This document shows positions 21,392-32,172 of a DNA stretch of 64,000 nucleotides, piece after piece. Position 1 is the first letter of the stretch; the number at the start of each line of letters is the position of its first letter. The DNA is taken from the NCBI GenBank assembly GCA_022592435.1, contig JABYQS010000054.1:151001-215000 (forward strand), written 5' to 3'. Origin of the DNA: Cerioporus squamosus. Its lineage: Eukaryota > Basidiomycota > Agaricomycetes > Polyporales > Polyporaceae. The translations under genes were made by a program, and so were the position numbers. Below the pieces are notes generated by a model. It did no database searches and had not been told where the DNA came from. It was given only the letters and a program-made list of their open reading frames with translations.

Positions 21392-23732
21392 CTACTCTCG
21401 CGATCCATCTAGCTTCTCCTCTTCCCTCGTGCCATCGAGGCTGTCGGACCCGTCTTGAGGGCGTGCTATGCCAGTCCGTTCCGCCTCCTCGATCGTCACC
21501 TGTGGGCCATTGAACCAGCACGCGCCACCGTAGAGGGGGATATGGTAGTACACGAGGCACAGGATGATCCACCCGCCGATGACAACGACCATGTAGTTCA
21601 TGCCCTGCGCGTCGGGAGCTGGAGCCGTGGGGAACGCGAGGATGATCACGGAGAACGCCATCCACGCCACCGCGACGATGGCGACGGGCAACCCCTGGCA
21701 AGACCGAATGGTGAGTATAACTCCGCGTGTCTCAAGTATAGGCTTACGAAGCGACCGAGAGTGAACGGACCGGGCGTCCACTGCCTTCCTCAAGGAAGCG
21801 GCTCAGGATGGGGATCGTGTACGCAATGTACTGTCCAGCGATCGCAAGACTAAATATTGCAGAGTTCGCAGTCGGGCCAGCGAACGCAAGCAGCCCAAGC
21901 AAGAGCGCGATGAACGCGGCCGCCCAGACTGCGTTCACGGGGGTCGCCGTCCTCTTGTTTACGCGGTATATGAGCCCGGAGAAGGGCAGGCCTTTATCGC
22001 GGGCGAAGGCGAAGACTTGGCGAGAGGTTGCTGTGAGCTGTGTTAGAAGTTAGCATATCAGGACTTGTGGCATCAGGAAGTGGTTTCGGACTAACGATAC
22101 TGGAGCCCATGAGGTACCTGACAACGAGGTAAGTAGTGAGTAGGGTCCTGCATGGAATGATGGCGTATATACTCACTGCACGACGACGACGATTGACCAT
22201 ACGGCCAACGTTCCGTTGCGTCCCAAGCTGTTGAACAGGATCTGTCGGAGCGAAAATGAGACGCGTCACTGCGTATAGGACGGAGGACGGCACTCACCGT
22301 CGCCATAGGCTGTCCTATGGGGTTGGACATGATGCTCTCCATGTCCGTTCCCATGCAGAATGCGATGACAATATTGACGACTGCCAGTAAAGAAGTCAGA
22401 GATTCACGATGATCTGGGTATGAAGGTGCGGACGGACTCCAGCCTAGAAGGCCTGCGATGCCCACGGCGCTGACGAGCGCCCAAGGGACTGCAGTACGAG
22501 CGTTGGACGCCTCCTCGCTGATGTGCACCGAGGCGTCGAAGCCGCCTGTCGGGAGCACGTCAGTGTCGTCCACCCCGGGAGATGAAGAGCGCAGACATGC
22601 CGATTGTCCACAGAGGAGCGAGGAAGCTGAGCACGAACGCGAACCCGTTCGGCCATCCGTAGACTGGCAACAATTGTAGGATCAGCTCTACAGTGAACAT
22701 CAGATCGAGCACTGGAGCGCATACAGTTCGCAAATCCTCCGAAGGCGAACGATGGAGTGTTCTTGAACTCGCTGGGAGTTGCGACCGGCAATGCTATGAT
22801 GATGGCGAGGCAAAGACTGTGCCAAGCAGGAGTAAGTTGAAGAACAGCAAGGCCGGTGTGTACAGAAAAGGACGCACAGAACATTCAAAGCAATATACAC
22901 GCCCTGCAAGCGGGCGATGACGGATGTCGCAAGCGAAGCTACGATTCCATGACTGATCAAGAGAGCCACGAATACGGCGCTGCGGGAAACTCGACGTAAG
23001 CTACTGCAACAAACACTGAATGGGTTACCGGGACCCACTACGTCTGCCCGGTGGTAGGCACAAAGGCCTGGTCGGTACCTATAGATACGGCGGCCATGAG
23101 TTGGACTGCGCAGCCCCAGTCGATCGAGGCGAGTCCGCCGATGAGGCCTATCGAGTTTGAGTCTGTGGGGCGGTGTCAGCCCCAGGAGGTGAAGGTCCGG
23201 TCGACTTCCTGTCCGATACCCACATCCAACGACCCATGAGAGGACCTTACGCCAACGCGGAGTTGCGTACATCCATGTCCAGTAGTACAGGCCCCCGGAC
23301 GTCGGTGCAGCTGAACCGAGCTCTGCCAGTGCAAGCGCAACGAACATGAGGAAGACCGAGCAGACGGCCCACTACATCCTGTATGAGTTCGGCTCGCGGC
23401 TGGTGATAGACGTGTCCACTCACTCCCCAGACGATTGCGACGGGCCCTCCGTAAGGAATCGCGAACACCAGCACGGAGCTGGGCGGTCCGTCAGCGTCCG
23501 TACTGTCTACAAACTCGGCGTGCAGAACGGCAACTCACGCAATCGAAGGAAACAGGCCTATAATGCTGAAACCGAGGCCGAAGACCTCGATGGGGTGGAA
23601 AGCTCTCTTGAACTCCTGCTTGTAGCCCAGCGTCGCAAGAGCGGCTTCGTCGCTCGCCAGACTTCCGGCCTCTCGAGTACTCCCTGGCGTCTTGGACACG
23701 CACATCGATTGCGGCGGCGCGTCAGGCTTCAT
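21392..23732 (-). CDS. APC-superfamily amino-acid permease with an apparent frameshift
   Basis: Exons (minus): 23539..23732, 23424..23478, 23224..23371, 23042..23162, 22878..22979, 22725..22816, 22601..22663, 22438..22545, 22298..22380, 22177..22241, 22096..22117, 21748..22037, 21392..21694, giving about 548 codons. It belongs to the fungal GABA/amino-acid permease group. Markers are EVFGLGFSIIGLFPS, FAIPYGGPVAIVWG, ALAELGSAAPTSGGLYYWTW, FDASVHISEEASNA, TATSRQVFAFARDKGLP and a polar C-terminus. About twelve helices fit the family. In the twelfth listed exon the frame that reads IPILSRFLE must change to read TPGPFTLGRF, with no room for an intron (21781-21797). This is a one-base loss in the sequence or a disabling mutation. 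Intron 22546-22600 is GC-AG. ATG at 23732 sits just before the usual Asp/Glu-rich leader; 23894 is an alternative. The substrate cannot be read from the sequence. Confidence 0.82.
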
Positions 23733-25980
23733 GTTTTCGAGTGTCGAAGGAGTGAGCGACAGAGAAGGCCGTGGCTGGCAGGCGTCGAAGCCTTCCTTAT
23801 CACTATCGCGGCGGAGGCTCCTCCGCCATGGCCCAGTGACGATGCTCTCCCACGTCGAAGCTAGTGCGGCTTTGAGGGAAGTACCACGTAACATAGCTGT
23901 CAGCTGCGCGGAATCTGTGAGCCCAGATCAGAAGCCAGAACGTCTATCTGGGTAGCCTGGATAGATTCGGAAGTCAGAAGAAGACCGCATATAGCGAGCG
24001 AACTCCTGTAAGTACGAGAGTCGGACTACTTACGAACCGGTGCCACGTGCAGTCGCGTGCACAGTCGGTGCTGAACGATTGCGTACCATCGCTGCATGCA
24101 GTGATGTATGACCCTCGCACTTTGTCAAGCACTTCCCGGGTGGCGGGTTAGAAGACGAGAGACGGGAAGATTGAGGAGGTACGGTTCTGACGTCGAGTTC
24201 GAGCTCGGCGCCTCAACGGATACTGGGCGCTCGGGCGCTTCCTGCGCTCAACTTCGCACCGTGAACTAAAGGATGTCGACCGCGAGTTCAACAGGGTTGT
24301 TGAAATCAGTAGAACATACCGTATGCGTCGGACATCAAGACACCTGACCCCACACTGGACATAGATCTTCGCTTATGCGGAGCCTGAGGTGAGCCAGCCT
24401 CGGCACGGAGAACCTCATCTCCCTCTTCTCTACCTCCAACGTAGGGACATCGGGGATGACGCCACCCGTACACAGCTCGCGGGGTACATAGCGCCCGGTT
24501 CAATACCAGAAGACCGTTGTGTCGTTTATCAGAACAAGCGTAGATCGCTCACCCCAGAGCAGCGCTCGCCTTACAGGTTCACGCGCTGGTGGTCGATCCA
24601 CGGGCGACTTGAGGAGCCTGGTACCCAAAGACAGAAACCGTACCGAGTTGCCGACAATTCTCCATGCTTCGCCGCCGCGCATAGAGTCCCTGGAAGGAGC
24701 GCGAATGAACGAGCGTATCGTCGCAACATCGCCAAGCGTAGAGTGTCGCGCAGGAGGGCAAGGCGCAGTAGCGGGGAGAATGAGGCTTGGTCCTGGAGGC
24801 CGGGGTGCTGGGCAGCCGCTGAGGAAGTCGCGGGACTAGAACCTGGCGGGGTTAACAAGCGGAGGTTGGAGCGCCAGCATAAGCTCCAGCACCGTGCACG
24901 CCCGCGGAATGTCTAGGTTCGCTCCTTGCACGTTCGCCAACGACGAAGAATACACTGCGTCCGATGAACGTGCTAGGAACTTCTCCTCGTGCGTGCCCAG
25001 TGAAGCCGGTAGGCGATGCCGGTGTCACCCAAAGCCTGCGGTGGTGGTCGTGCATGACGTGAAGGCCGCGCGCACGAGCGGACGCACTCTGCGATGGCAT
25101 GGGAAGACTGGGTCGTTGGGCCGCTCTGGTCCAATGGCTGTTCAAGTATAGGTCAAAGTGAGAGAACGTTAACCGCATCGGACGGACGGACGGACCTTGG
25201 TCGATGGCACCATGGCGCAAGTCTCCTGCGCCATCAGTGGTGGGAGATGTAGCGGGCCAAGGGGCGAGAGCAGACACTGGATGTCCGAGGAATGGACGAG
25301 AGACAAATATATGTGGTATTATGGACAACACACAATAGTGAGACGCGGTGGCGCAATTGGGTGCGCGCCGAAGACGCCATACCTGAATCAAGACAACCGG
25401 GGACCATCGCAGCGGAAATAAAAGCTGCAAGGTCGGCAGAAGGCACCCCAGGAGGCACGACGCACCGTGTCCGACCGTCCCGAGATGCTTCGCGCGACGC
25501 GATGGCAGCAGATGGAACCGGAGCGTGGACGATGTTTCGGGAAGGGCGTGCAGTCACGCACGATCGTTCTCGGTGCCATGCGTCCAACGTGTGCGCACCG
25601 AATTGGCCAGGAGAATGTGGGGGCAGTGGGAGGAAGCTTCACGTGTCAGACGGATGTGCGTCCGAAGGCGGTTTGGAGGGTCATGAGAAGGGAAGCAGGG
25701 ATGATGGACGGGGGGCCAAGGGGGCGGAGAAAGGTTAAAGTGTGAGCTTAAGGGTGCGAGGGTGGGCGGAGGCACGTCCCATGACGCAGGCACAACGCAA
25801 TCGAGCGCAAGAGCCGGGACGCGGCACGAGCGAGGTAGGCGAGGGTACTAGTACTTGCCACATCGGCTGGGAGGCGACTCGACTCACCACATTCTCCCTG
25901 CCCACACGCTGCCCGCTGGCCACCCACCCGCAGGGAGGCCGCCCGACGACTCGCCCAAGCTGCTGACGATCTTGAGACGA
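23733..25980. other. Intergenic, no gene recognised
   Basis: About 2.2 kb between the permease (-) and the region of the DUF3602 gene (+). Frames of 60-190 codons overlap on both strands without motifs. It presumably includes both promoters. Confidence 0.4.
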
Positions 25981-26187
25981 ATGGATAGCAAAGACCAGGT
26001 AGGTCCGCCTGTGAGGAGACCGTCGTGGACAGGCGCGCTAGGCGCCAAGCTGGGACGGATACTAAGCCCGGGCGACGAGCACGGCGACGAGAAGAAGTAC
26101 AAGACGCTGGAGGACGACGTGAGCGTCGCGTCGCTGCGGAAGGGGTTTGGAAGCGTGGTGGTGGTCGGAAGGAAGGAAGGTGAGTAG
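25981..26187 (+). other. Small open frame, possible alternative first exon
   Basis: ATG at 25981 opens a 68-codon frame (MDSKDQVGPPVRRPSWTGAL, then KKYKTLEDDVSVASLRKGFG) with a good GTGAGT donor at 26180. Splicing from this donor to the AG at 26565-26566 (ATGGCAG) would join in frame with the DUF3602 gene just after its first two codons. The intron would be 387 nt, far longer than others here, and a pyrimidine-rich promoter-like stretch lies inside it. It may instead be a separate small gene or chance. Confidence 0.3.
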
Positions 26188-26557
26188 CCTCGTTTCTGCT
26201 GTGGGGAGGGCGAGATAAGGAGATAAGCCCGCTGGTCCTGCTGTGGCCGGTGCCGGTGTGTGCAAAGCCAATCTCGGTTATCTCGACCTCTGCTTATCTC
26301 GTACATTGCGCTGGTGGCAGCTGTGGGCCTGGCAGCCTGAGCCACTGCCAGGGCAGGGCAGGACGGGCAGACGGTCGCCGACTTCGCTGCCGGGGCGGAC
26401 GTTCTCAGGTTGTATGCAGCCATGCCTATCAGGGACACCTCCCTCGGCCTCTCTGCGCCACTAGCCTCACCCCGCGTCAATTTATTTTGTCGCGCTCCGT
26501 CCTCTTTCTCCCTCCTCCCCTCCCGCTTCTCACCTTCCAACTCACCACCATCTCCCC

Positions 26558-27629
26558 ATGGCAGACTCCGACACATCCTCTACCGACCGCCGCTCCGTCT
26601 CTCGCGGCCGCGAGGCCTTCGTACGTGTCCCCGCGCGACTCGTGTGCCCCCCGCTGACGTCCAGCTCCCAGTCCTCCGGTCGCGGCGGCATAGGCAACAT
26701 CCGCAGACCATCCATCGATACCGCAAGCCCCTCGCGCCCTGCTGCAGAACCGCTCTCGCCTGTACGCGGACGTGAGGCGACAGTCGACCCCGAGCGGGTG
26801 AGTAGCCCTCCGTCCGAGTCATCCTGGGTCCTCTGACGTCGTCCCAGGCCAGGACCACCGGCCGCGGTGGGATGGGCAACATCCGCTCTGGATCCCAGGC
26901 GCGTTCGGCTGCCATCATCCCCGAGAACCATCCACAGACCGCCTCCCTTGTGTCCGACCATGCAGCAAGCATCGCAGAGTACGAGCGGAGCGTAGTTCAG
27001 CAGAGCGAGCAGAACGCCCGCGCGGTACGTCTGTCCGCCCTTGCCGCACTGCACACTCCCTCATCTCCCCCATACAGCGCTCCTCGGGCAGAGGGGGACT
27101 CGGGAACATCCAATCGAACTCCAAGTCTCGCTCCCGCTCTCGTGCCCCAGCCATCCATTCCACTGGTCGTGGCGGAGCGGGTAATCTCCACGGTGGTAAC
27201 ACCGATGCCGACATACTCGCCCAGCTCGAAGAGGAGGACCGACTTCGCTACCTGCGCGATGAAGGAGTGTACGTATATGCATCCTACCTCCTCTCTCTCG
27301 CGTCTCACATTGTGCACAGTCACTCCACCGGTCGGGGTGGACGCGCGAATATGACGGCTATGCACAGTCCCCCGCCGGAGCCATCCTCTCCCCATCATCA
27401 CGAGTACGAAGCGACCGGCCGCGGAGGCGTAGGCAACATAGTGCGCTCCCGGTCGGGTTCACGAGAGCCTCGCAGCAGGAGTCAGTCCCGTGGACCGAAC
27501 AGCCGTGGAAGCAGCCTCGCCCGGATGCTCAACAAGGTCGGCATCCACGGCAGGGAGGACGGCGAAGGATCCCCTGTCATGAGCGCGGTCACCGAGGATG
27601 GCGAGCCGTCCTCGCATACGCACGAATGA
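26558..27629 (+). CDS. DUF3602 (Par32-like) protein with six GRGG motifs
   Basis: Model: join(26558..26620,26672..26797,26848..27024,27078..27268,27320..27629), 288 aa, phases consistent. Six copies of the S/T-G-R-G-G-x-G/A-N motif define DUF3602: GRGGIGN (about residue 24), GRGGMGN (68), GRGGLGN (126), GRGGAGN (152), GRGGRAN (190) and GRGGVGN (219). The linkers are rich in Ser, Arg and Pro, with SRSRSR and SREPRSRSQSR stretches that could be phosphorylated. There is no membrane segment. In budding yeast the family member Par32/Amu1 is a rapamycin-responsive phosphoprotein that binds and inhibits ammonium permeases Mep1 and Mep3 downstream of TORC1 and Npr1. Whether the basidiomycete protein does so is unknown. 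Exons 2, 3, 4 and 5 each begin at a motif. The reading frame stays open after the TGA at 27627 (see next entry). Confidence 0.85.
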
Positions 27630-28197
27630 CTCGGTGCGAGGCGTGCTGGTGCGGTGGCGCAGCGCAGACGCATCTTCCTCTCCTCCAAGAAGTCGAAGAA
27701 CCACAAGCGTCAACGCTCTCTGCTCAACGCGTACACCGACCTGCAGGCCTCCTCGTCCCACAGCGTCGTCTCCCACAATTCCTCTCTGCGTGATCCCTTT
27801 GATTCTCCTGCCTCTGCGCTCCGTTTTGCCTCTGTTCCTCCCTCGCCTACCCATTCCACTCATTCGTCGATCTCCTCCATCTCGCTCCTCCCTCCTTCTG
27901 CGGCCTCTGCCTCCACGATGATCAGCATCACCGCGCCCACTGGCGGATGTGGCTGTTACGAGTGCGAACTCGCATCGCGGTCCACGTCTTCTGTCACGTC
28001 GACGTCGTCGGGCTCGGGCTCTCCACAATCATCGCCCCGCCGCTCCCCGCACCGCAACTCCGCATTCCTGCTCCTCCCCTCGAACGACCCGTGGTCATTC
28101 AAGTCCGCCAAGGCCCGCGCAGTACAACGCAACGCGACACGTTCCGCTCAGACGCTTCCAACCGTGGACGAAGACTCCGAGTATGTATCATTCCTTG
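27630..28197 (+). CDS. Ser-rich open frame directly downstream of, and in frame with, the DUF3602 gene
   Basis: After the TGA that ends the DUF3602 protein, the same frame stays open for about 190 codons. It reads basic (QRRRIFLSSKKSKNHKRQRS), then Ser/Pro-rich, with a GGCGCYECELASRS segment and PSNDPWSFKSAKARA near the end. It reaches a good GTATGT donor at about 28188 after DEDSE. There is no ATG at its front. It could be a readthrough extension (TGA followed by C), an exon of a separate gene with an unseen first exon, or an alternatively spliced tail. The composition looks coding rather than random. A following exon may begin after the AG near 28636, but three frames are possible there. 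Confidence 0.4.
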
Positions 28198-31100
28198 ATT
28201 TTTAACACTTTTCTCTCTCTGTCTCTTTCTTGGGCTCCGCTGGTTTTTTGCATCTGCGTTTTTTCTCGATCTTTATTGCTCTCGTGCTTCATCTCTATTC
28301 TCTCCCTTACATGCCGATCTCTCCAACTACTTGCGCTGCTGAATATGGTCCTCCAAACCCGCTGTTGTATTTGATTTTCGGCTGCATGCTGCCTCTTTCC
28401 GACCTCCCCACGTCTATCACATCTCTCATCATCCTCCCCCTCCCCCACGTCCCGTTCCGGTTCCCGCGCCCACGTCCACTCGCTCCCCTCCCATCGCCCA
28501 TGCATCTTCACCTGATTGAGCGGCCCCGCTCCCTCGGTATCAGCCGTCATTCACACCGTCCGTCCAAGATCCGCTCGTTCTCCCATCATGTACACCTGTC
28601 TTTCCCTCGCATTCTCCCTGTCCTACGATGCCAGTGCCGCGCAGCATGGATCGACGTCGAGCTCGCACACCGCACACCTACCCACCTTATCGGTCGAGAG
28701 CCGTTCCGCCGCTTCGCGGATCCGCGCCCCAGCGTTCGCCGATCGCCCGGAGGAGCTCATAGTGCCTCTTCGGCTTCGTGACGTCGGCGTCAGGTGATCG
28801 GAGTGCGGACGATGGGCATCCATCCATCCCCCTTTGGACTTCTACGACACATTAGATTACGATACGACGTACGACACGACCGCATCCGGACACACACCCC
28901 TTCTTTTGCGACGTTCCTTTTGGTTCCTGGGTTCCCCTTTCCCCGCACATCGGACGTTTCCCATCCGCAACTTACGCTACTGTACACCGCACTGTAGACC
29001 ACACATCCACTCGCACTGCCCCTGGCGAGTTCTTTTTTGCTGCTTCTCACCGGCGACAGACGTCTCGACGCGCCTCGGCGTGATGGACTCCTGCGTCCAA
29101 CTGGCATCTGGCAACTGCACAACTGGCGACGGGGAAGCGGGGACGGTGACGGTGACGGCACTTCCAAGGCTGCACTGCCGTTACGTCGTCGCGCTCCCAT
29201 CCAGGGTCCAGGAATCCCGCATACCGGTGCCCGGTGCACCCCATGGCCATCCTGCCTGCCCACCAGCCTGAGTGCGGCTTCTCGCGTTATCGAGTCGCCC
29301 GTGTGGCCAGGAGCCTTCTTTGGACCCCCCCTTGTCGCCCCTCCGTCCCTCGTGCCAGTGCCCTTCCCAGACTAGGACTGCACCCGCCAGACTCGACGTG
29401 GAGCGAGGGACGTTGGTGACGAGCCGGCCAGGACGTCGATTACGTCGGATGCGCGGGGGATGTAGCGGGCGAGCGTATGGGCACGGTGCCTCCGGGTCCT
29501 CGGAGAGGAGGAGATTGGGAACCAGGCCAGCCGGTCGTGGTTCCCAAACGCCTTCTCTCAGGACCGATCTGTCCGTCTGTCCGTTTCTCCGTCTGTCTGT
29601 CTGTTTCTCTTCTGCTTCTCGTGCTTGTTTGGCCCGTGTCTGTCACTTTTCCACTTTATCAGCCCCCGTCATTCATCCGTGTATGCAGTGTGCTGATGCC
29701 CCGTCGTTCCTTTCTTTGCAGGTGCAGACGCAAGTTGCGCTCGAGACGGCCCCTGCTCTTGGTCTTCCACTGGAGGGCGCGACAAGCTCCGACTCGCCGA
29801 CTTGCACGGAAGACGGGGCTCGCGGGAGGAGCTGGTGCGCCTCTGCAGGCGTTCTTCGGCGTGCAGTTGGGTCACCAGTTCCCCTGCAGCGCCGGTGCGT
29901 TGCGCGTCTCACGTCAAGCCCCGGTGCTCGTTCGAGGCACGGGGTACTAGGCTCCTGTCGCGTCACCCCGTGTCTCCGCGTTGTCGACGCACGCGCGACC
30001 TCCTGAGTTGCCTTTCGAGTGGCGAGACGGAAGGTTACGCGTGGACGACAGCGGCGATGACGGTGACGTGCGTGCGCGTCTGCTGGTGGGGGAGTAGAGG
30101 GGACCTCATCCGGAAGCCTCAATGAAAGGGAGAAGCAGCGACAACAACGACGAATGACGAGGAGAACAACGAAACGAAATCCTCATAACGAACGAAGACT
30201 CTCCACTCACCTATAAGCCTTGAAGGAACGACCGGAACTCTTTTCCTTGCTTGCTTGTGCTGTATCGATATACCTGTACCTTACCTTACCTACTTACCTT
30301 TTGTCTAGCCTGCGCAGAGGCTGGGATCCGCTAACAAGAATAACAACACGACGCTGGGGGACGGGGATCGCCCGCCCTCCCCTTTTTACTCTCACGTCGC
30401 TGCGTGATATATGTGTGGCTGCTATCTTCGTGCCCCGTGGGCTTGCAGTAAGTACTTATCGCAGGCCTCTGGGAGCCTCTCAGTTTAGTCGCTTTAGTGC
30501 GCACGGGCATCGAAGTCAATTTCGGGTCCATGTGCACGGACTGCGAGTTCCGAAAGCGAGGGTGCCGTGAATCAGTCAGTCTGGCACTAGCGTCCGGTGT
30601 ACTGGTACATGAAAGTAAATATGATGTGGCCCCAGGCCAACCACAGGCTGCGATAAGCCAGCGGCTCGCAGTAACCTCTGTGTTCGTGCTTCTGGAATTT
30701 GAGCCACTCAATCAGAGTCGCTTCTGGGCTGGTGCTTCTAGGTCCTGTGCCGTTGCGGGGAACGAGCTGGAACGGGGAGACCGGGATGAAGGGAGCAATC
30801 CAATCGCGTTGACGGGTTGCCGGCGATGTTCAGTGGTGCCAATCTCGTGCCCCCTGCAGCCTCCTCGATACAGCTGGTCGCATACGTAGTCCCCTCCGAG
30901 AAAATGTACTCACGTCGGTTGTAGCGACAAATCGTTTTTTTTCAGGCTCCCCATTGAGTCTCGATGACCCACGTATATCGGCAGCGTTTGTTGACTCCGA
31001 ACGCTTGATTTCGGGATGTTCCGGCGTGATCGCCTTCAGACCCGCTTTGGCGGCAAGATCAAGAAAAAAACGTAAAGGGGCCTATCGTTCCTGAGAAGAG

Positions 31101-32172
31101 CTGTATTAGCACCGGCTTCGAGGGGGTTTATATTATTTCGCCTGTCGCGCATCGTTTTCTGAGATATGAGAGAGTCGACTGTCAGACTCGTGATATTGTC
31201 TGGTCTGGTGTCGTCGGCGCGAGATGAGCTAGGTAGGGTACAGTACATATGGCATGAACTCGCGACCGGTACGTGGACACGCCGATCAGCGCAGAAGCTT
31301 GAGTCTATCGAGGGAGTTTGGCAGCAGCTACCGGGCGTGCATCTCGGACTGCGGGGATACGCAGGTCCGAGCTGCCGTGGTCGCGTGCTCAGAGCTTGGA
31401 GTTCCTACATGGTGTCCCGGAGGAAGCGAAGAGGATGCTTGATGGACTACTTACCTACTAGATGAAGAAGGACAGGCAAAGTTCGAGGGCACAACTCACG
31501 AGGCAACGCGCGGATGCGGCGAGAATGATGAATGGGCGCACACGACCTCCGGGAACGCGACATGCGCCCAAGGCTTGCTGCGTTCGCAGGCACCACTGCG
31601 CTAGTCTCAGAGCCGCGTGAAACTTGGACTGGAAGGAAGCGATAACGGAGGAGCCAAGCGTCCGCGAGAGGCTTATCTCATCTTCAAGCTGCCTCGCTCT
31701 GTCGTGCCTGTCGTCGGGAACAAAGTCGGACTCGGTGCGCGCAGACGACGCGGGCAGGCGGCCGGCAGTCTCTGCGACGTCGGGGCTGTCTCGCTCGGGG
31801 GAGTTGGTGGTTTCCGTACGTTGTCCGGATGGCGTTGTGGCCCTCTCGCTGACGGGAGAAATGGCTCCGCTTCATGGAGATAAGGCCCCCGGGATGCGAA
31901 CGCCACCATACGATCATGCATATGCGCAGGCTGCGCAGGACGGGTGGTCAGCCACCATCGTCGTTGGTGTTGAGCCCGCCGGGTGCCTGAGTACCCGCAG
32001 ACAATCGCGGTTGGTCGAGCGGGGTGCCTGCCGCTCATGGCCCGTCCAAGGCGGTCGGGAAAGGTTCGCGGCAAGATGTGAACACTATATTCCGCCATCA
32101 TTCGTAAGGGGACGCGGAGCTTCGTTGCACGCTATCGCGGACCTCGCTCGCACAGACGGCAACATGACCACG
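28198..32172. other. Long stretch without a recognised gene
   Basis: About 4 kb. It contains long but unconvincing overlapping frames (for example 244 codons at 29272-30006 on + and 270 codons at 31624-32436 on +) rich in Arg, Pro and Ser, as expected from GC-rich noncoding DNA. A (TCTG)n-like patch lies at 29578-29620. No domain, RNA gene or repeat family is visible. Confidence 0.35.

Noticed and set aside
29272..30006. 244-codon plus-strand open frame
   Set aside because: It overlaps other long frames on both strands, is composed of Pro/Arg/Ser/Cys as expected from GC-rich noncoding DNA, and has no domain or splice signals.
28800..30200. Possible retrotransposon or LTR remnant in the gene-poor stretch
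   Set aside because: No reverse-transcriptase, integrase or Gag motif and no long terminal repeat could be seen.
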